A DNA stretch of 32,920 nt, taken from the NCBI RefSeq assembly GCF_018614955.1, contig NZ_JAGGNV010000077.1:1-32920 (forward strand). The letters are read 5' to 3'. Position numbers and translations under genes: made by a program. Positions 9,853 to 17,957 of this stretch are shown piece by piece. A model generated the notes under the pieces. It had not been told where the DNA came from, ran no database searches, and saw nothing but the letters and a program-made list of their open reading frames with translations. Numbering within the stretch: the first letter of the stretch is position 1; each line of letters begins with the position of its first letter. The DNA is from Variovorax paradoxus. Lineage in GTDB: Bacteria; Pseudomonadota; Gammaproteobacteria; Burkholderiales; Burkholderiaceae_C.

Positions 9853-11694
9853 GTGGCGATGCGGGGCTGGCTGAGTCGGGGTGTCCGGTGGGGCTTGGCG
9901 ATGGTGCTCTGGCTCGCCTTGCCGTGCGCCTTCGCGGATCAGAAGCTGCTCACCTTGAATAGCGGCACGGTGACGACCACCGTGGACGGCCTCACGCAGG
10001 TCGAGCCACTGCGCTTGCCCTACCACTGGGACCGGCAACAGACCGGGCGGCCCGGCGTCGCGAGCTTCGAGATGCCCTTCACGCTCGACAGGGTGCCCGA
10101 GGTGCCGTGGGGAATTTTCATCGCCCGCATCGGCACTTCCTTCGAGATCCAGCTCAACGGCGAACTGCTGCAGGTCAGCGGGAGCCTGACGCGCAGCGAT
10201 GGCGGCGACTACGCCAAGGTCCCGCATTTCATCGCCGTGCCGGCCAAGCTGCTGCGACCCGGCGACAACCTGCTGCAGATCCGCATCCGCGCCGATACCG
10301 GCCGCCGCGCGGGCCTGTCCCCACTGGTCCTCGGGCCGGCCAGCACGGTTCGGGGCGAGCTGTTCGCCGACGCCTACGCCTCGCGCTTCACCGGGTCGGT
10401 GCTGCTGTCGGCCTTCAGCATGGTGGTCGGCGTCACGGCGTTCGCACTCTGGCTGACGCAGCCGGCCACCAGCGCGGGCGGGGGCGAGCGCCGCGAGGGG
10501 ATGTATCTCTGGGCCGCCGTGGCCGAGTTCTGCTGGGCGCTGCGGGTGGGGGACGGCGCGATCGCCAACCCGCCGCTGCCCTGGATCGCCTGGGGCATGC
10601 TGATGACCGCGTGCTATTCCGGCTGGGCCGCTTCGGCCATGCTGTTCTGCCACCACGTGGCCGGCTGGCACCGTGATGCCAGCCTGCGCTGGATGTGGCG
10701 CGCGATGGCGGTGATGGTGCTGGGTTCGGTCGCTGTGACCTGGCTTTCCCTGTCGCGCGGCGAACCCCGGTGGCTGACAGGCTGGCTGTCGATAGAGATC
10801 GTGGGCATTGCGCTCTACATCGGCGGGTTCGTGCTGGCGACGGTGAAACGGCCCAACAGGGCGCGGGTGCTCCTGTCCAGCGTGGCGGTGCTCGCCGTGC
10901 TGATCGGCGTGCGCGATTGGCTGGTGATCCGGGTGAGCAATTCCTATGGCGACACGACCTGGATACGCTACACCTCGGTCCTTTTCGGCATCGCGCTGCT
11001 GGCGATCGTGGTCAGCCGCTTTCGCGCCGCCAGCGAACAGGCGCGCGACCTGCTCGCCACACTCAGCGCCAAGGTGGCCGACCGCGAGCGCGAACTGGCG
11101 CTGACCTACGGGCGGCTCGAGCAGGCTGCACGCGAGCAGGCCACGATACGCGAGCGACAGCGCATCCTGCGCGACATGCACGATGGCGTAGGAACGCACA
11201 TCAGCTCGGCCATCCGCCAGCTGCAGGCGGGGGAGGGCAGCCAGCCCGAGCTGCTGCGCACGCTGCGCGATTCGCTCGACCAGCTCAAGCTCACCATCGA
11301 TTCGATTCACCTGCCCGACGGCGACGTGGGCGCGCTGCTGGCGGCCCTGCGCTATCGCCTGGCGCCGCGTTTCGACGCCTCGGGCATCGCCCTGGAGTGG
11401 GCGGTCGACGAACTGGTGCCGGTCGAGCGCCTCGACGCGCAGGCGATGCGCCATCTGCAATTCCTGCTGTTCGAGGCGATCTCCAACGTGCTGCAGCATG
11501 CGCAGGCCACGGTGCTGCGCATCGAGGCGGCGATGCTGGGCACGGCGGTCCGGCTCAGCGTGATCGACGACGGCCGCGGCTACGACGTCGCGCGCGCGCC
11601 GCGCTCGCTCCACGAGCGCGCCCAAGCGATGGGAGTCCGGCTCGTGCTCGAAAGCCGACCGGGTCGCACGGTCGTTCAGTTAGACATGAGGTGA
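9853..11694 (+). CDS. membrane sensor histidine kinase, NarL-partner type
   Basis: A 613-aa protein. Residues 1-28 are a signal peptide. Residues about 30-170 form a periplasmic beta-rich domain resembling the jelly-roll sensor of 7TMR-DISM proteins (GIFIARIGTSFEIQLNGELL, LRPGDNLLQIRIR). Residues about 180-390 contain six or seven hydrophobic helices. A coiled coil (about 390-435) leads to a HisKA_3 dimerisation domain with phosphorylated H443 in DMHDGVGTHI, then a short ATPase domain with N545 (ISNVLQHA) and IDDGRGYD (571-578). The ATPase G2 region is poorly conserved, common in this class. The GTG at 9853 follows the regulator's stop by two bases; an ATG two codons later is an alternative. 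The ligand is unknown; DISM-type sensors often bind carbohydrates or small organic molecules (family knowledge). Confidence 0.93.
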   Translation: MAMRGWLSRGVRWGLAMVLWLALPCAFADQKLLTLNSGTVTTTVDGLTQVEPLRLPYHWDRQQTGRPGVASFEMPFTLDRVPEVPWGIFIARIGTSFEIQLNGELLQVSGSLTRSDGGDYAKVPHFIAVPAKLLRPGDNLLQIRIRADTGRRAGLSPLVLGPASTVRGELFADAYASRFTGSVLLSAFSMVVGVTAFALWLTQPATSAGGGERREGMYLWAAVAEFCWALRVGDGAIANPPLPWIAWGMLMTACYSGWAASAMLFCHHVAGWHRDASLRWMWRAMAVMVLGSVAVTWLSLSRGEPRWLTGWLSIEIVGIALYIGGFVLATVKRPNRARVLLSSVAVLAVLIGVRDWLVIRVSNSYGDTTWIRYTSVLFGIALLAIVVSRFRAASEQARDLLATLSAKVADRERELALTYGRLEQAAREQATIRERQRILRDMHDGVGTHISSAIRQLQAGEGSQPELLRTLRDSLDQLKLTIDSIHLPDGDVGALLAALRYRLAPRFDASGIALEWAVDELVPVERLDAQAMRHLQFLLFEAISNVLQHAQATVLRIEAAMLGTAVRLSVIDDGRGYDVARAPRSLHERAQAMGVRLVLESRPGRTVVQLDMR

Positions 11695-11879
11695 TTGACA
11701 GGAGGAGCCCGTCGCCTTCATCGCGTGCCGTCGCCATTGAGCCGCCGCGTGTATCCGCGTTGGGCGTGGGGCACCAGCCGATCGCCACGCCCGAGGTCCG
11801 ACGGGTCGCGCTGGGATTCGACGAACGGGTGCCCGAGCGCTTCAAGCAGAACCTGCGCAGCGTCAAGGCGGAGGCTTGA
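11691..11879 (+). pseudogene. possible C-terminal remnant of an unidentified gene
   Basis: Between the kinase and the dioxygenase gene a short frame ending at 11879 has strong coding-like third-position GC and reads naturally near its end (TPEVRRVALGFDERVPERF). No start codon with a usable position follows the AGGAGG at 11700-11705. It may be the tail of a deleted gene. I do not recognise the family. Confidence 0.25.
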
Positions 11880-11988
11880 GGATCTGCCTCGTCGCGGGCA
11901 CAGCACGCGCGTCCTTCGGCGCGAGCGGGATACACTGGGGCAGTTCAGCGACTTGAAGGCTCACGCCGAACCAATCTCACTCCAGATC

Positions 11989-12894
11989 ATGTTTTCTGCT
12001 GACCTGCGCCGGCGCAGCTTCCTTCTGCACTCCACGGCGCTCGGCGCCACCGCCGCGCTCGCCTCCCTGACCTCGTACGCCCATGCCGCAGCCGCCAAGG
12101 CCGGCAAACCCTCGAGCCGCATGCCGGTCATCTTCATCGGCCATGGCAGTCCCATGAACGCCATCCGCGAGAACGCGTTCACCCGCCGCCTGATCGACTG
12201 GGGCAGAGCGGTGCCGCGACCGACCGCGATCCTGAGCATCTCTGCGCACTGGCTCAGCTCGGGGGCGACGGGCGTTGGCATCCAGGAGAAGCCCAAGACC
12301 ATTCACGACTTCGGCGGCTTTCCTCAAGCGCTCTTCGACATCGAGTACCCGGCGCCGGGCCATCCGGCGATTGCCCAGGAGGCCGCAAGCCTCGTGAAGC
12401 AGGCCAAGGTCATCCCCACGCAGCAGTGGGGCCTCGACCACGGGAGCTGGACCGTCCTGAAGTACCTGTATCCGAAGGCGGACGTGCCGGTCTTCCAGAT
12501 GTCCATCGACTACGACAAGCCGGCGGCCTTCCACTACGCGGTGGGTCGCGACCTGGCCGCCCTTCGCGACAAAGGCGTCCTGGTGCTGGGAAGCGGCAAC
12601 GTCGTGCACAACCTGCGCGCGACCGACCGCGGCACGCCCGATGGCCTCAAGGCAAGCCGGCCCTGGGCGCAGTCGTTCGACGATGCAGTCAAGGCGGCCC
12701 TCCTGGGCCGCGACGACCAAGCGCTGCTCAACTACGGGAAACTGGAAGGCGCGTCCATTGCCGTCGCCACGCCCGACCACTACTACCCCTTCCTGTACGC
12801 GCTGGGCGCTGCCGGCGCCAACGAGCGCGCGCAGACCATCTACGAAGGGTTCCAGTCGGGGACCCTGAGCATGCGCTGCGTGCAATTTGGCTAA
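11989..12894 (+). CDS. ygiD: DODA-type extradiol dioxygenase (YgiD-like) with Tat signal
   Basis: A 301-aa LigB-superfamily enzyme of the 4,5-DOPA dioxygenase group, which open catechol rings at the extradiol position using a bound metal. Metal and active-site histidines are in GHGSP (H52), SAHW (H87), DHGSW (H151), VVHNLR (H207) and TPDHYYP (H264). Unlike the cytosolic E. coli protein, it has about 38 extra N-terminal residues with a twin-arginine motif (RRRSFLL), a hydrophobic stretch and an AHA cleavage site, so it is probably folded in the cytoplasm and exported. ATG 11989 was chosen because the signal peptide begins there; no strong ribosome binding site is visible. It is a single gene; the physiological substrate is not established for this group. 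Confidence 0.9.
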   Translation: MFSADLRRRSFLLHSTALGATAALASLTSYAHAAAAKAGKPSSRMPVIFIGHGSPMNAIRENAFTRRLIDWGRAVPRPTAILSISAHWLSSGATGVGIQEKPKTIHDFGGFPQALFDIEYPAPGHPAIAQEAASLVKQAKVIPTQQWGLDHGSWTVLKYLYPKADVPVFQMSIDYDKPAAFHYAVGRDLAALRDKGVLVLGSGNVVHNLRATDRGTPDGLKASRPWAQSFDDAVKAALLGRDDQALLNYGKLEGASIAVATPDHYYPFLYALGAAGANERAQTIYEGFQSGTLSMRCVQFG

Positions 12895-13100
12895 GGACGG
12901 TCCGGCAAAATCCGCGCACATCTGCCAGGATGTTCGTGCGCATGCTGGAGTGGCCGGTGGCGGTAAGTCTGGCCACCGCCAACCAGGTGTTCCTCAGGCG
13001 CGTGCCTGCGACCGCAACGGACAGGCGTTGCCAACGGCGGCGCGAAGCCGCCTCGCTTCGATCAACCCAGCCGCCCTTCCTCCCGCAGCCGTGCGCCGCA

Positions 13101-13375
13101 GCCTTGGACCGGCTGCGCAGCAAGGTGGAGTACACATCGTTGCCGGCTTTCCTGCTGCCCGAACCGTTCACGCTTCCGCAGCTGCAGCGCACCTACGAAA
13201 TCGTTCTGGGCCGCGAGCTGGACAAGAGCGCGTTTCGCAAGCGAATGCTCGATGCGGGCTTTCTCAAGGAAATGGATCGGGTGACCGGGGTCGCGGCAGG
13301 CAAGCTCAGGGCTATCGGGTGGCGGACCGGTCGGAGGTCACTGTGTTTCGGAGGCCGTTCAAGGCTGGGGAATAG
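13101..13375 (+). pseudogene. remnant of an NrtR-type NUDIX regulator
   Basis: This segment matches the C-terminal winged-helix domain of NUDIX-type transcription factors: ALDRLRSKVEYTSLPAF, then LLPEPFTLPQLQRTYE and LDKSAFRKRMLDAGFL. Near 13308 the homology moves to another frame (YRVADRSEVTVFRRPF), which reaches a stop at 13375. No NUDIX hydrolase domain can be read upstream: 12895-13100 holds no clear homology. The gene is therefore 5'-deleted and frameshifted. NrtR proteins control NAD or sugar metabolism in bacteria (family knowledge). Confidence 0.8.
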
Positions 13376-13531
13376 GGCTCGATTGTCGGCAAGGCTGAAT
13401 ACCCTGCCGAGGCGACACTTAGGCGCTTCCGGTCCTACGGGCTGACAGGTCACGTGGCTACACGCTTGCCGCGCGCGCTTGCCTAGATTGGTTTCGAGCG
13501 ATGTCGCTCTGATCACTTAAAGGAGACGTCC

Positions 13532-13684
13532 ATGGCGAATCAACCAGGCCAGAACAACCCGAATCAACCAGGCAACCAGCCAAGTCAGCCAGGTCAGCAA
13601 GAGCAGAACAATCCCGGACGACAGCAGCCGGGCCAGGGCACCCCGACGACACCCCAGCAGCCAGGTCAAGGTCAGAAGGGCTAG
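13532..13684 (+). CDS. 50-aa Gln/Pro/Gly/Asn-rich microprotein
   Basis: A very short gene with excellent signals: AGGAG 7 bases before the ATG and a rho-independent terminator 36 bases past the stop. The protein is almost entirely Q, P, G, N, S and T, built from degenerate repeats of NQPGQ/QQPGQ type, with no cysteine, no aromatic residue and no hydrophobic stretch beyond the first residues. It is predicted to be fully disordered and heat-stable. The composition recalls stress-related hydrophilic proteins or small structural additives, but no function can be assigned. It stands alone between an NrtR remnant and a small hypothetical gene. Confidence 0.8.
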   Translation: MANQPGQNNPNQPGNQPSQPGQQEQNNPGRQQPGQGTPTTPQQPGQGQKG

Positions 13685-13720
13685 GCCTTCGGAAGCTCGC
13701 TCCTGCTCCAGGGGCGCTGA

Positions 13721-13745
13721 AGCCGCCGCGCGTCGGCGGCTTTTT
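13721..13745 (+). terminator. rho-independent terminator of the microprotein gene
   Basis: Stem AGCCGCCG / CGGCGGCT (8 bp) with a 5-base loop, followed immediately by TTTTC on the plus strand. It lies 36 bases after the microprotein stop. Confidence 0.9.
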
Positions 13746-13817
13746 CTCGCCTGTACGTAGTGCATGGGCGTGCCGATGCGGAGTGACTCCGCGGACCAGC
13801 ACGCTGGTGCGGGGACA

Positions 13818-14189
13818 ATGACCTCCATGAGCTTCAAGACCACTTTGTTCAAGGCACTGGAGGCGGCTGACAACACCCTTTGCAACGGCCTACCGGTCGT
13901 CGGCAAGATGCTGGACACCGGCCCGGAAGTACTGCTCAAGCCCTACGTCGACCTTGCCAACGGCTCGACGCAGTACATCCAGGATGTGGAGATCCTGGTG
14001 GATGACGATGGAAGGGCCTATGCGCCCGCACGGGAAGGGGAGACCGAGCCACTGGTCTGGGGCTTTCAGGTCCTGCGTCCCTTGAGGGCCGTCGACGTTC
14101 CCACGATCGAGCCGACGCCACTCAAGGTCGAGGAGGTGGTCGGCCGTCTCAAGAAGATCGAGCGTGAGGGAAAGCGCGGTGGAACCTGA
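13818..14189 (+). CDS. hypothetical protein (123 aa)
   Basis: A soluble protein of unknown family. The N-terminal half is probably helical (KTTLFKALEAADNTLCNGLP). The middle has beta-like strands ending in DVEILVDDDGRAYAP, and the end is a charged helix (VEEVVGRLKKIEREGKR). ATG 13818 is preferred because GGGGA precedes it; an ATG at 13827 is equally possible, and the in-frame ATG at 13764 lies too close to the upstream terminator. Codon bias is typical for the window. There is no operon partner. The following 252 bases (14190-14441) contain a direct repeat of TCCAGGGGTT but no gene. Confidence 0.65.
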   Translation: MTSMSFKTTLFKALEAADNTLCNGLPVVGKMLDTGPEVLLKPYVDLANGSTQYIQDVEILVDDDGRAYAPAREGETEPLVWGFQVLRPLRAVDVPTIEPTPLKVEEVVGRLKKIEREGKRGGT

Positions 14190-14441
14190 TGGTCCAGCCA
14201 TCCAGGGGTTGCTCGGCTTGTCCAGGGGTTTCTTCGACGGGCAGGCACGCCGCGACTTTTTGTGGCGAAACCGGCGCTACAGTCGAGTGGCTTGAGCTGG
14301 GTGGCGTGCATAGGGACGTGACTGCGGAGGCATCCGACGAAATCACACGCGGTGCGGATCCTGTTCGAGGACTTTCGAAACTGCCCGGCTCCGCATCGCG
14401 GCCTCCGGCAAGCTGGGACTCCACCTACAATTTCCGATCGA

Positions 14442-14915
14442 ATGGCAAAGCTTCGCAAACACCCATCTTCGACTCCTTGCGTGAGGGTGGCACCCAGCGG
14501 AGTCCACGGCCTCGGCGCCTTTGCGACGCGCGCGTTGCCTGCTTTCGCATTGCTGGGTCTTTACGAAGGCCGGCGCTACTCGCCGCAGGAAGTCGCCTCG
14601 AGGGTCTGGGATGACCAGCTCACTTACCTGTTCACCTTGTCCAATCATGAAACCATCGATGGCGCCAAAGGGGGCAATGGCACTCGCCACCTGAATCACG
14701 CCTGCGACCCGAACTGCGAGGCGGTCGAGGAGTACGACGACGCAGGCCAGCTGGTCCTGAAGTTCCGGACGATCGTCCCCGTGGATGCAGGGGACGAACT
14801 GTTCATCGACTACTGCCTGACGGCGGACGATGGCTCGCCGCCTTCGAACTATCCCTGCAGTTGCGGCTCTTCCAATTGCCGCGGCACGATGCTCGCGCCC
14901 GCCGAAGCCACCTAG
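14442..14915 (+). CDS. SET-domain protein lysine methyltransferase-like
   Basis: A 157-aa protein with the complete SET signature. The N-terminal part has the GVHGLGAFA motif (residues 20-28). Later come LNHACDPNCE (84-93; the RFINHSC equivalent), GDELFIDY (117-124) and a post-SET cysteine cluster (C139, C141, C146 in CSCGSSNCRG) that would bind zinc with the motif cysteine C88 or C92. SET enzymes transfer methyl groups from S-adenosylmethionine to lysines. ATG 14442 begins just before the conserved region; no strong ribosome binding site is visible. A stem of 8 bp (14897-14904 / 14918-14925) spans the stop codon but has no T-run. Small bacterial SET proteins are scattered and their targets are mostly unknown. 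Confidence 0.88.
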   Translation: MAKLRKHPSSTPCVRVAPSGVHGLGAFATRALPAFALLGLYEGRRYSPQEVASRVWDDQLTYLFTLSNHETIDGAKGGNGTRHLNHACDPNCEAVEEYDDAGQLVLKFRTIVPVDAGDELFIDYCLTADDGSPPSNYPCSCGSSNCRGTMLAPAEAT

Positions 14916-15244
14916 TCCGGCGGGCCGTCCACACGCATCATCCATCGATCGCGTACGCCCGGTCCGGGATGCACGACGTCATGCGGAAGCACCTCGTGGC
15001 CACGCTGCGGCAGATGACGCAGACGACAAGGCCAACTCTCGTGGGCCCTGGCCGGCTGTTCGCGGCCCAGCTGCCCAGCTCGTGACCCGCTCGCGCGGTC
15101 CGGAGGATCGAAGATGGGTAAAGAACCCGCCCGAAAATTCAAACTGTGATGCGCAGCGGGTTCAAGTAGCCTGGTAGATCTGCTCCTAGGTCCTTGATGC
15201 GCAACGCCTCGGGATTGCGTCCTGTGCGCCGATCGACAATAGGC
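14916..15244. other. intergenic, no gene seen
   Basis: No supported coding sequence, RNA gene or T-tailed hairpin was found between the SET gene and the recombinase remnant. Short open frames exist on both strands but lack ribosome binding sites. Confidence 0.4.
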
Positions 15245-15404
15245 ATGAGTCCTTTCAGGCGCGTCGGTGATGCCTCATGGAAGTCATCAGCCGGCGCGCC
15301 AGTGCGCACTGGATGCGCCATACCCATGCGACGCACGCCTTGGCGTGTGGGGGTCGAACTGACCATCGTGCGCGACAATCTGCGCCGCGGCTCGCTGTTA
15401 ACTT
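15245..15404 (+). pseudogene. tyrosine recombinase (integrase) remnant
   Basis: A fragment of the catalytic domain of a phage-type integrase: RRASAHWMRHTHATHALACG carries the HxxR part of the active site. The continuation ELTIVRDNLRRGSLLT is found in another frame, the shift lying in a run of five Gs near 15348. The N-terminal domains and the catalytic tyrosine region are absent. It marks a former mobile element in this zone. Confidence 0.75.
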
Positions 15405-15410
15405 TGACCC

Positions 15411-15755
15411 ATGGACCTCACGCTACAGTTCGTATCTCTGGACGGCTTCACCCGGGCCGATTGCCCAACCGAGGATGACGTGTCGCTTGTGTTTCCCCAC
15501 GTGGCGATCACTGAGCGAAAAATCGCCGGCGTCCACACCGCGATGCTGCGGGCCTCCGATCACCAGAGTTGGGGAGGGCAGTTCGTCCGGTACATCCGCA
15601 CTGTCTACCAAGCGCAGGGAAGATCGCCTGCCGCAGCAGGACGCTGCACCGTGTACGGATTTCCTACCGAGGGCGATCGCGACGCCTTCTGCGATCTGGC
15701 TGGAGCAACCCCTGGCAGGTTCATGCGAGCCATTGCTCAGAGGCATTCGGCCTGA
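15411..15755 (+). CDS. hypothetical protein (114 aa)
   Basis: A plausible small soluble protein with no recognised family. The first ten residues (MDLTLQFVSL) look like a beta-strand. The middle holds an aromatic-rich patch (WGGQFVRYIRTVY), and the end is basic (RFMRAIAQRHSA). No ribosome binding site is evident before ATG 15411, and the gene starts only a few bases after the integrase remnant, so it could be a fused or partly random frame. Composition is protein-like but evidence is limited. Confidence 0.45.
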   Translation: MDLTLQFVSLDGFTRADCPTEDDVSLVFPHVAITERKIAGVHTAMLRASDHQSWGGQFVRYIRTVYQAQGRSPAAAGRCTVYGFPTEGDRDAFCDLAGATPGRFMRAIAQRHSA

Positions 15756-15848
15756 GCAGGCTTTCGTTTGGGCGTTCCGGCGGCCGAGCTCGGATCTTGG
15801 GGGCACCGGTTCGGTGCTGGCAGCCGCCTGGTGGGGCGCGTCATCGGT

Positions 15849-16166
15849 CTACTCCAGCGCGGCGTTCCGGTACTCAGCCAATGTCGTGCGGCGGAAATCG
15901 ATCATCGGTACCAGCTTGTCATCCGAATCCGCAAAGCGGGCGCGAATGTTGGCTTCTTCGCGGACCCAACATCCGCGGGAAGTCGTGCCATCCCACGACG
16001 TCAGGTAGCAAAGTCGATAGGGCGGGATGCATTCTTCATGGGCATCGGTCAACTGCAGCATGTGGAACAGGCTTCCGTGCGCCACGAATAAAACGCTGGG
16101 CTGCGTGTCGCAGCCGAGAACGAATGTGCAAGTGGCGACACATGCCACGACTGAAGATGCCTTCAT
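15849..16166 (-). CDS. small lipoprotein of unknown function (105 aa)
   Basis: The N-terminus is a short lipoprotein signal peptide with lipobox VLGC (C19). The mature part of about 87 residues contains several further cysteines (in EECIPPYRLCY and RGCW), suggesting disulfides in the periplasm, and ends in an acidic and arginine-rich segment. GGAG lies 7 bases before ATG 16166. I do not recognise the family. It is a lone minus-strand gene among plus-strand genes. The following 276 bases up to the sirtuin gene hold nothing recognisable. Confidence 0.65.
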   Translation of the reverse strand: MKASSVVACVATCTFVLGCDTQPSVLFVAHGSLFHMLQLTDAHEECIPPYRLCYLTSWDGTTSRGCWVREEANIRARFADSDDKLVPMIDFRRTTLAEYRNAALE

Positions 16167-16442
16167 TCCTGGCTCCAGTCGATGTCGGGGAAAGATCGAT
16201 TGAGCGCTTTGGTATTGGCGTAGTCAACCCTCGATATGAGGGGCCACGCTGCCGTCGATAGTCGGGAGCTTTCGGTGACCTGGCCGCGACACCGAGCAAG
16301 GCAAGGTTGCCGCATCTCGCAACGGCAACCGATCGATCTGTCACTTGCGTCCGATGGAGGGATTCAGAGCCTCAGAGCCGAGTTCGGCGCAGGATCCGAC
16401 TCCGGCGGTCCGATCGCCGCGGAAAACGCGGATGATGATTGC

Positions 16443-17165
16443 ATGACCTCGATCGATTCAGCAGCGGCGCTCCTGCATGCCGCCTCGCGCATCTCGGTAC
16501 TCTCGGGCGCCGGGCTTTCGAAGGCGTCAGGCATCCCGACGTACCGCGATGCCGACGGCCTCTGGAGGGACGAGAACGCGGTCAAGTTTTCCCACATCGA
16601 CGATCTGAAACGCGACCCCGAAGGCTTCCACAACTTCTGGGCGGCGCGGATGGCGGTGTTGTCGGAGGCCAGGCCCAACCCGGGACACCGCGCGCTCGTC
16701 GAGCTGCAGATGCGCAGACCGAGCGCGGCGCTCATCACGCAAAACGTCGACGGGCTGCTCGCCGAGGCCGGGGCTCAGGAGGTCTTCGAACTGCACGGCA
16801 ACCTGCGGCGCTGGCGATGCGACAGCTGCGGAAACCGGGAAGGGCCCTGGTTGTCGCAACGCTGCCCGCGCTGCGGCGCGCAAGCGAGACCCGACGTGGT
16901 GATGTTCGGGGAAATGCTCAACGAGGAGCTCCTCACCAGGACGCAAGAGCTCGCGGCGCAAAGCGACGTGTTCCTGGTCGTGGGGACCTCTGCGGCGGTT
17001 TACCCGGCGGCAGACCTGCCGACGATCGCGGCGACGAACGGTGCCAAGATCATCACGCTCAACATGGAGACGATCGATGTTGATGACATGGCGGCCGTGG
17101 TGCTGCGGGGCCCCGCAGAGGAACTCCTGCCCGACCTCATTCAGGCCGCCCGGCTCAGACCGTAG
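16443..17165 (+). CDS. Sir2-family NAD-dependent protein deacylase
   Basis: A 240-aa sirtuin that removes acyl groups from lysines using NAD+. The Rossmann motif SGAGLSKASGIPTYRD spans residues 21-36, QNVDGL is at 100-105 and the catalytic histidine is H118 in FELHG. A zinc ribbon follows with C126, C129, C141 and C144. GTSAAVYPA (181-189) completes the NAD site. The Tyr-x-x-Arg pair that gives CobB-type enzymes desuccinylase activity is not evident at the matching position (HNFWAARM), so a plain deacetylase or another acyl preference is likely (inference). ATG 16443 starts the conserved region; there is no strong ribosome binding site. It lies 1.5 kb from a SET-domain gene but they are not an operon. 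Confidence 0.93.
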   Translation: MTSIDSAAALLHAASRISVLSGAGLSKASGIPTYRDADGLWRDENAVKFSHIDDLKRDPEGFHNFWAARMAVLSEARPNPGHRALVELQMRRPSAALITQNVDGLLAEAGAQEVFELHGNLRRWRCDSCGNREGPWLSQRCPRCGAQARPDVVMFGEMLNEELLTRTQELAAQSDVFLVVGTSAAVYPAADLPTIAATNGAKIITLNMETIDVDDMAAVVLRGPAEELLPDLIQAARLRP

Positions 17166-17310
17166 GCAGTCAAGCTTCGGCTTCACGAACCCGGCTGCGT
17201 TCTCGTCCGCGCGCCGGCTTCCCTTCTGCCGAGCGAGGGTTGAAGGGACCTTCCTCTGTCGTGAATTTTGGCTCGAAGGGATGCCGCTTGGCAGAAGTAC
17301 GCCCCAGCGC

Positions 17311-17412
17311 GGCATCAGCGAGCCGACTGTTCGCACCCACCTGCAGCGCATGTTCTCAAAGACCGGCACGTCCAAGCAGGCCGACCTCCTGCACCTGTTG
17401 CATGTTGCATGA
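17311..17412 (+). pseudogene. LuxR helix-turn-helix remnant
   Basis: The last 33 codons of a LuxR-type regulator remain (GISEPTVRTHLQRMFSKTGT, then a short helix and a stop at 17412). The recognition helix is intact but the sensor part and the first HTH helices cannot be read upstream in any frame between 17166 and 17310. It is a gene tail left behind by a deletion. Confidence 0.65.
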
Positions 17413-17840
17413 CTCGACGCCGCCGATTCGGGCCCTCCAGACGACTGCCCATTGAATCCCAGGGAGTCGTCTTCCCATCAGGCCGACGGCGGTGCATCTG
17501 AAGAGAATGGCGCCTGGCGGTGGGCACGATGATTTGCAGGCTTGGGCCTTGGCACCAGCTTGGCGCTTCCGGACGCGGGCCACGAGCCACATGGATGGCT
17601 TTCCGACGTTGAGCGCGTCGATCTATTGCTTTGGAACGGCGGCCAGGATCAGGGGCTTGCGACCCCGTTGCAGGCACTCGACACGGCCGGCGAGCGTGGA
17701 TGGCTTTGCGGAACCCTGGAGCGCTCAACGATGCTCGAAGCTGTGCACTACGCCGACTCTGTTGAACACTCTGGCCAAATGTCGGTTCGTTGGCGCCAGC
17801 GGTGCTCTCATGCCGACTCGAGATGCGTGCCTCGTTCCCT
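17413..17840. other. no gene seen
   Basis: Open frames exist on both strands but have no ribosome binding site, no family resemblance and poor codon bias. The region leads into the second copy of the dispersed repeat. It looks like eroded sequence. Confidence 0.4.
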
Positions 17841-17957
17841 CCTGAAGGGGAAGCCGACGGCTTTTGGCAGGGCCGCACCGCGGTTTGGACCGACGGTTAG
17901 GCAGCCCGGCACCACCGACCGGAATCCGGGCACACACTGGCGCGTGCCCCGTTCAGC
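17841..17957. repeat. dispersed repeat, copy B
   Basis: This 117-bp segment matches 5488-5602. Its right part (to GTTCAGC at 17951-17957) forms the last codons of the minus-strand oxygenase gene, adding the tail NGARASVCPDSGRWCR and the stop. Flanks of the two copies are unrelated on the right side. Confidence 0.8.

Noticed and set aside
17896..17902. GTTAGGC, matching the integron attC core site, at the edge of the dispersed repeat; another at 18651-18657 about one cassette length away
   Set aside because: No matching RYYYAAC partner with inverted L-boxes was found within normal attC length, copy A of the repeat has a different sequence there, and the second GTTAGGC has coding sequence on its left. 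No integron integrase is present.
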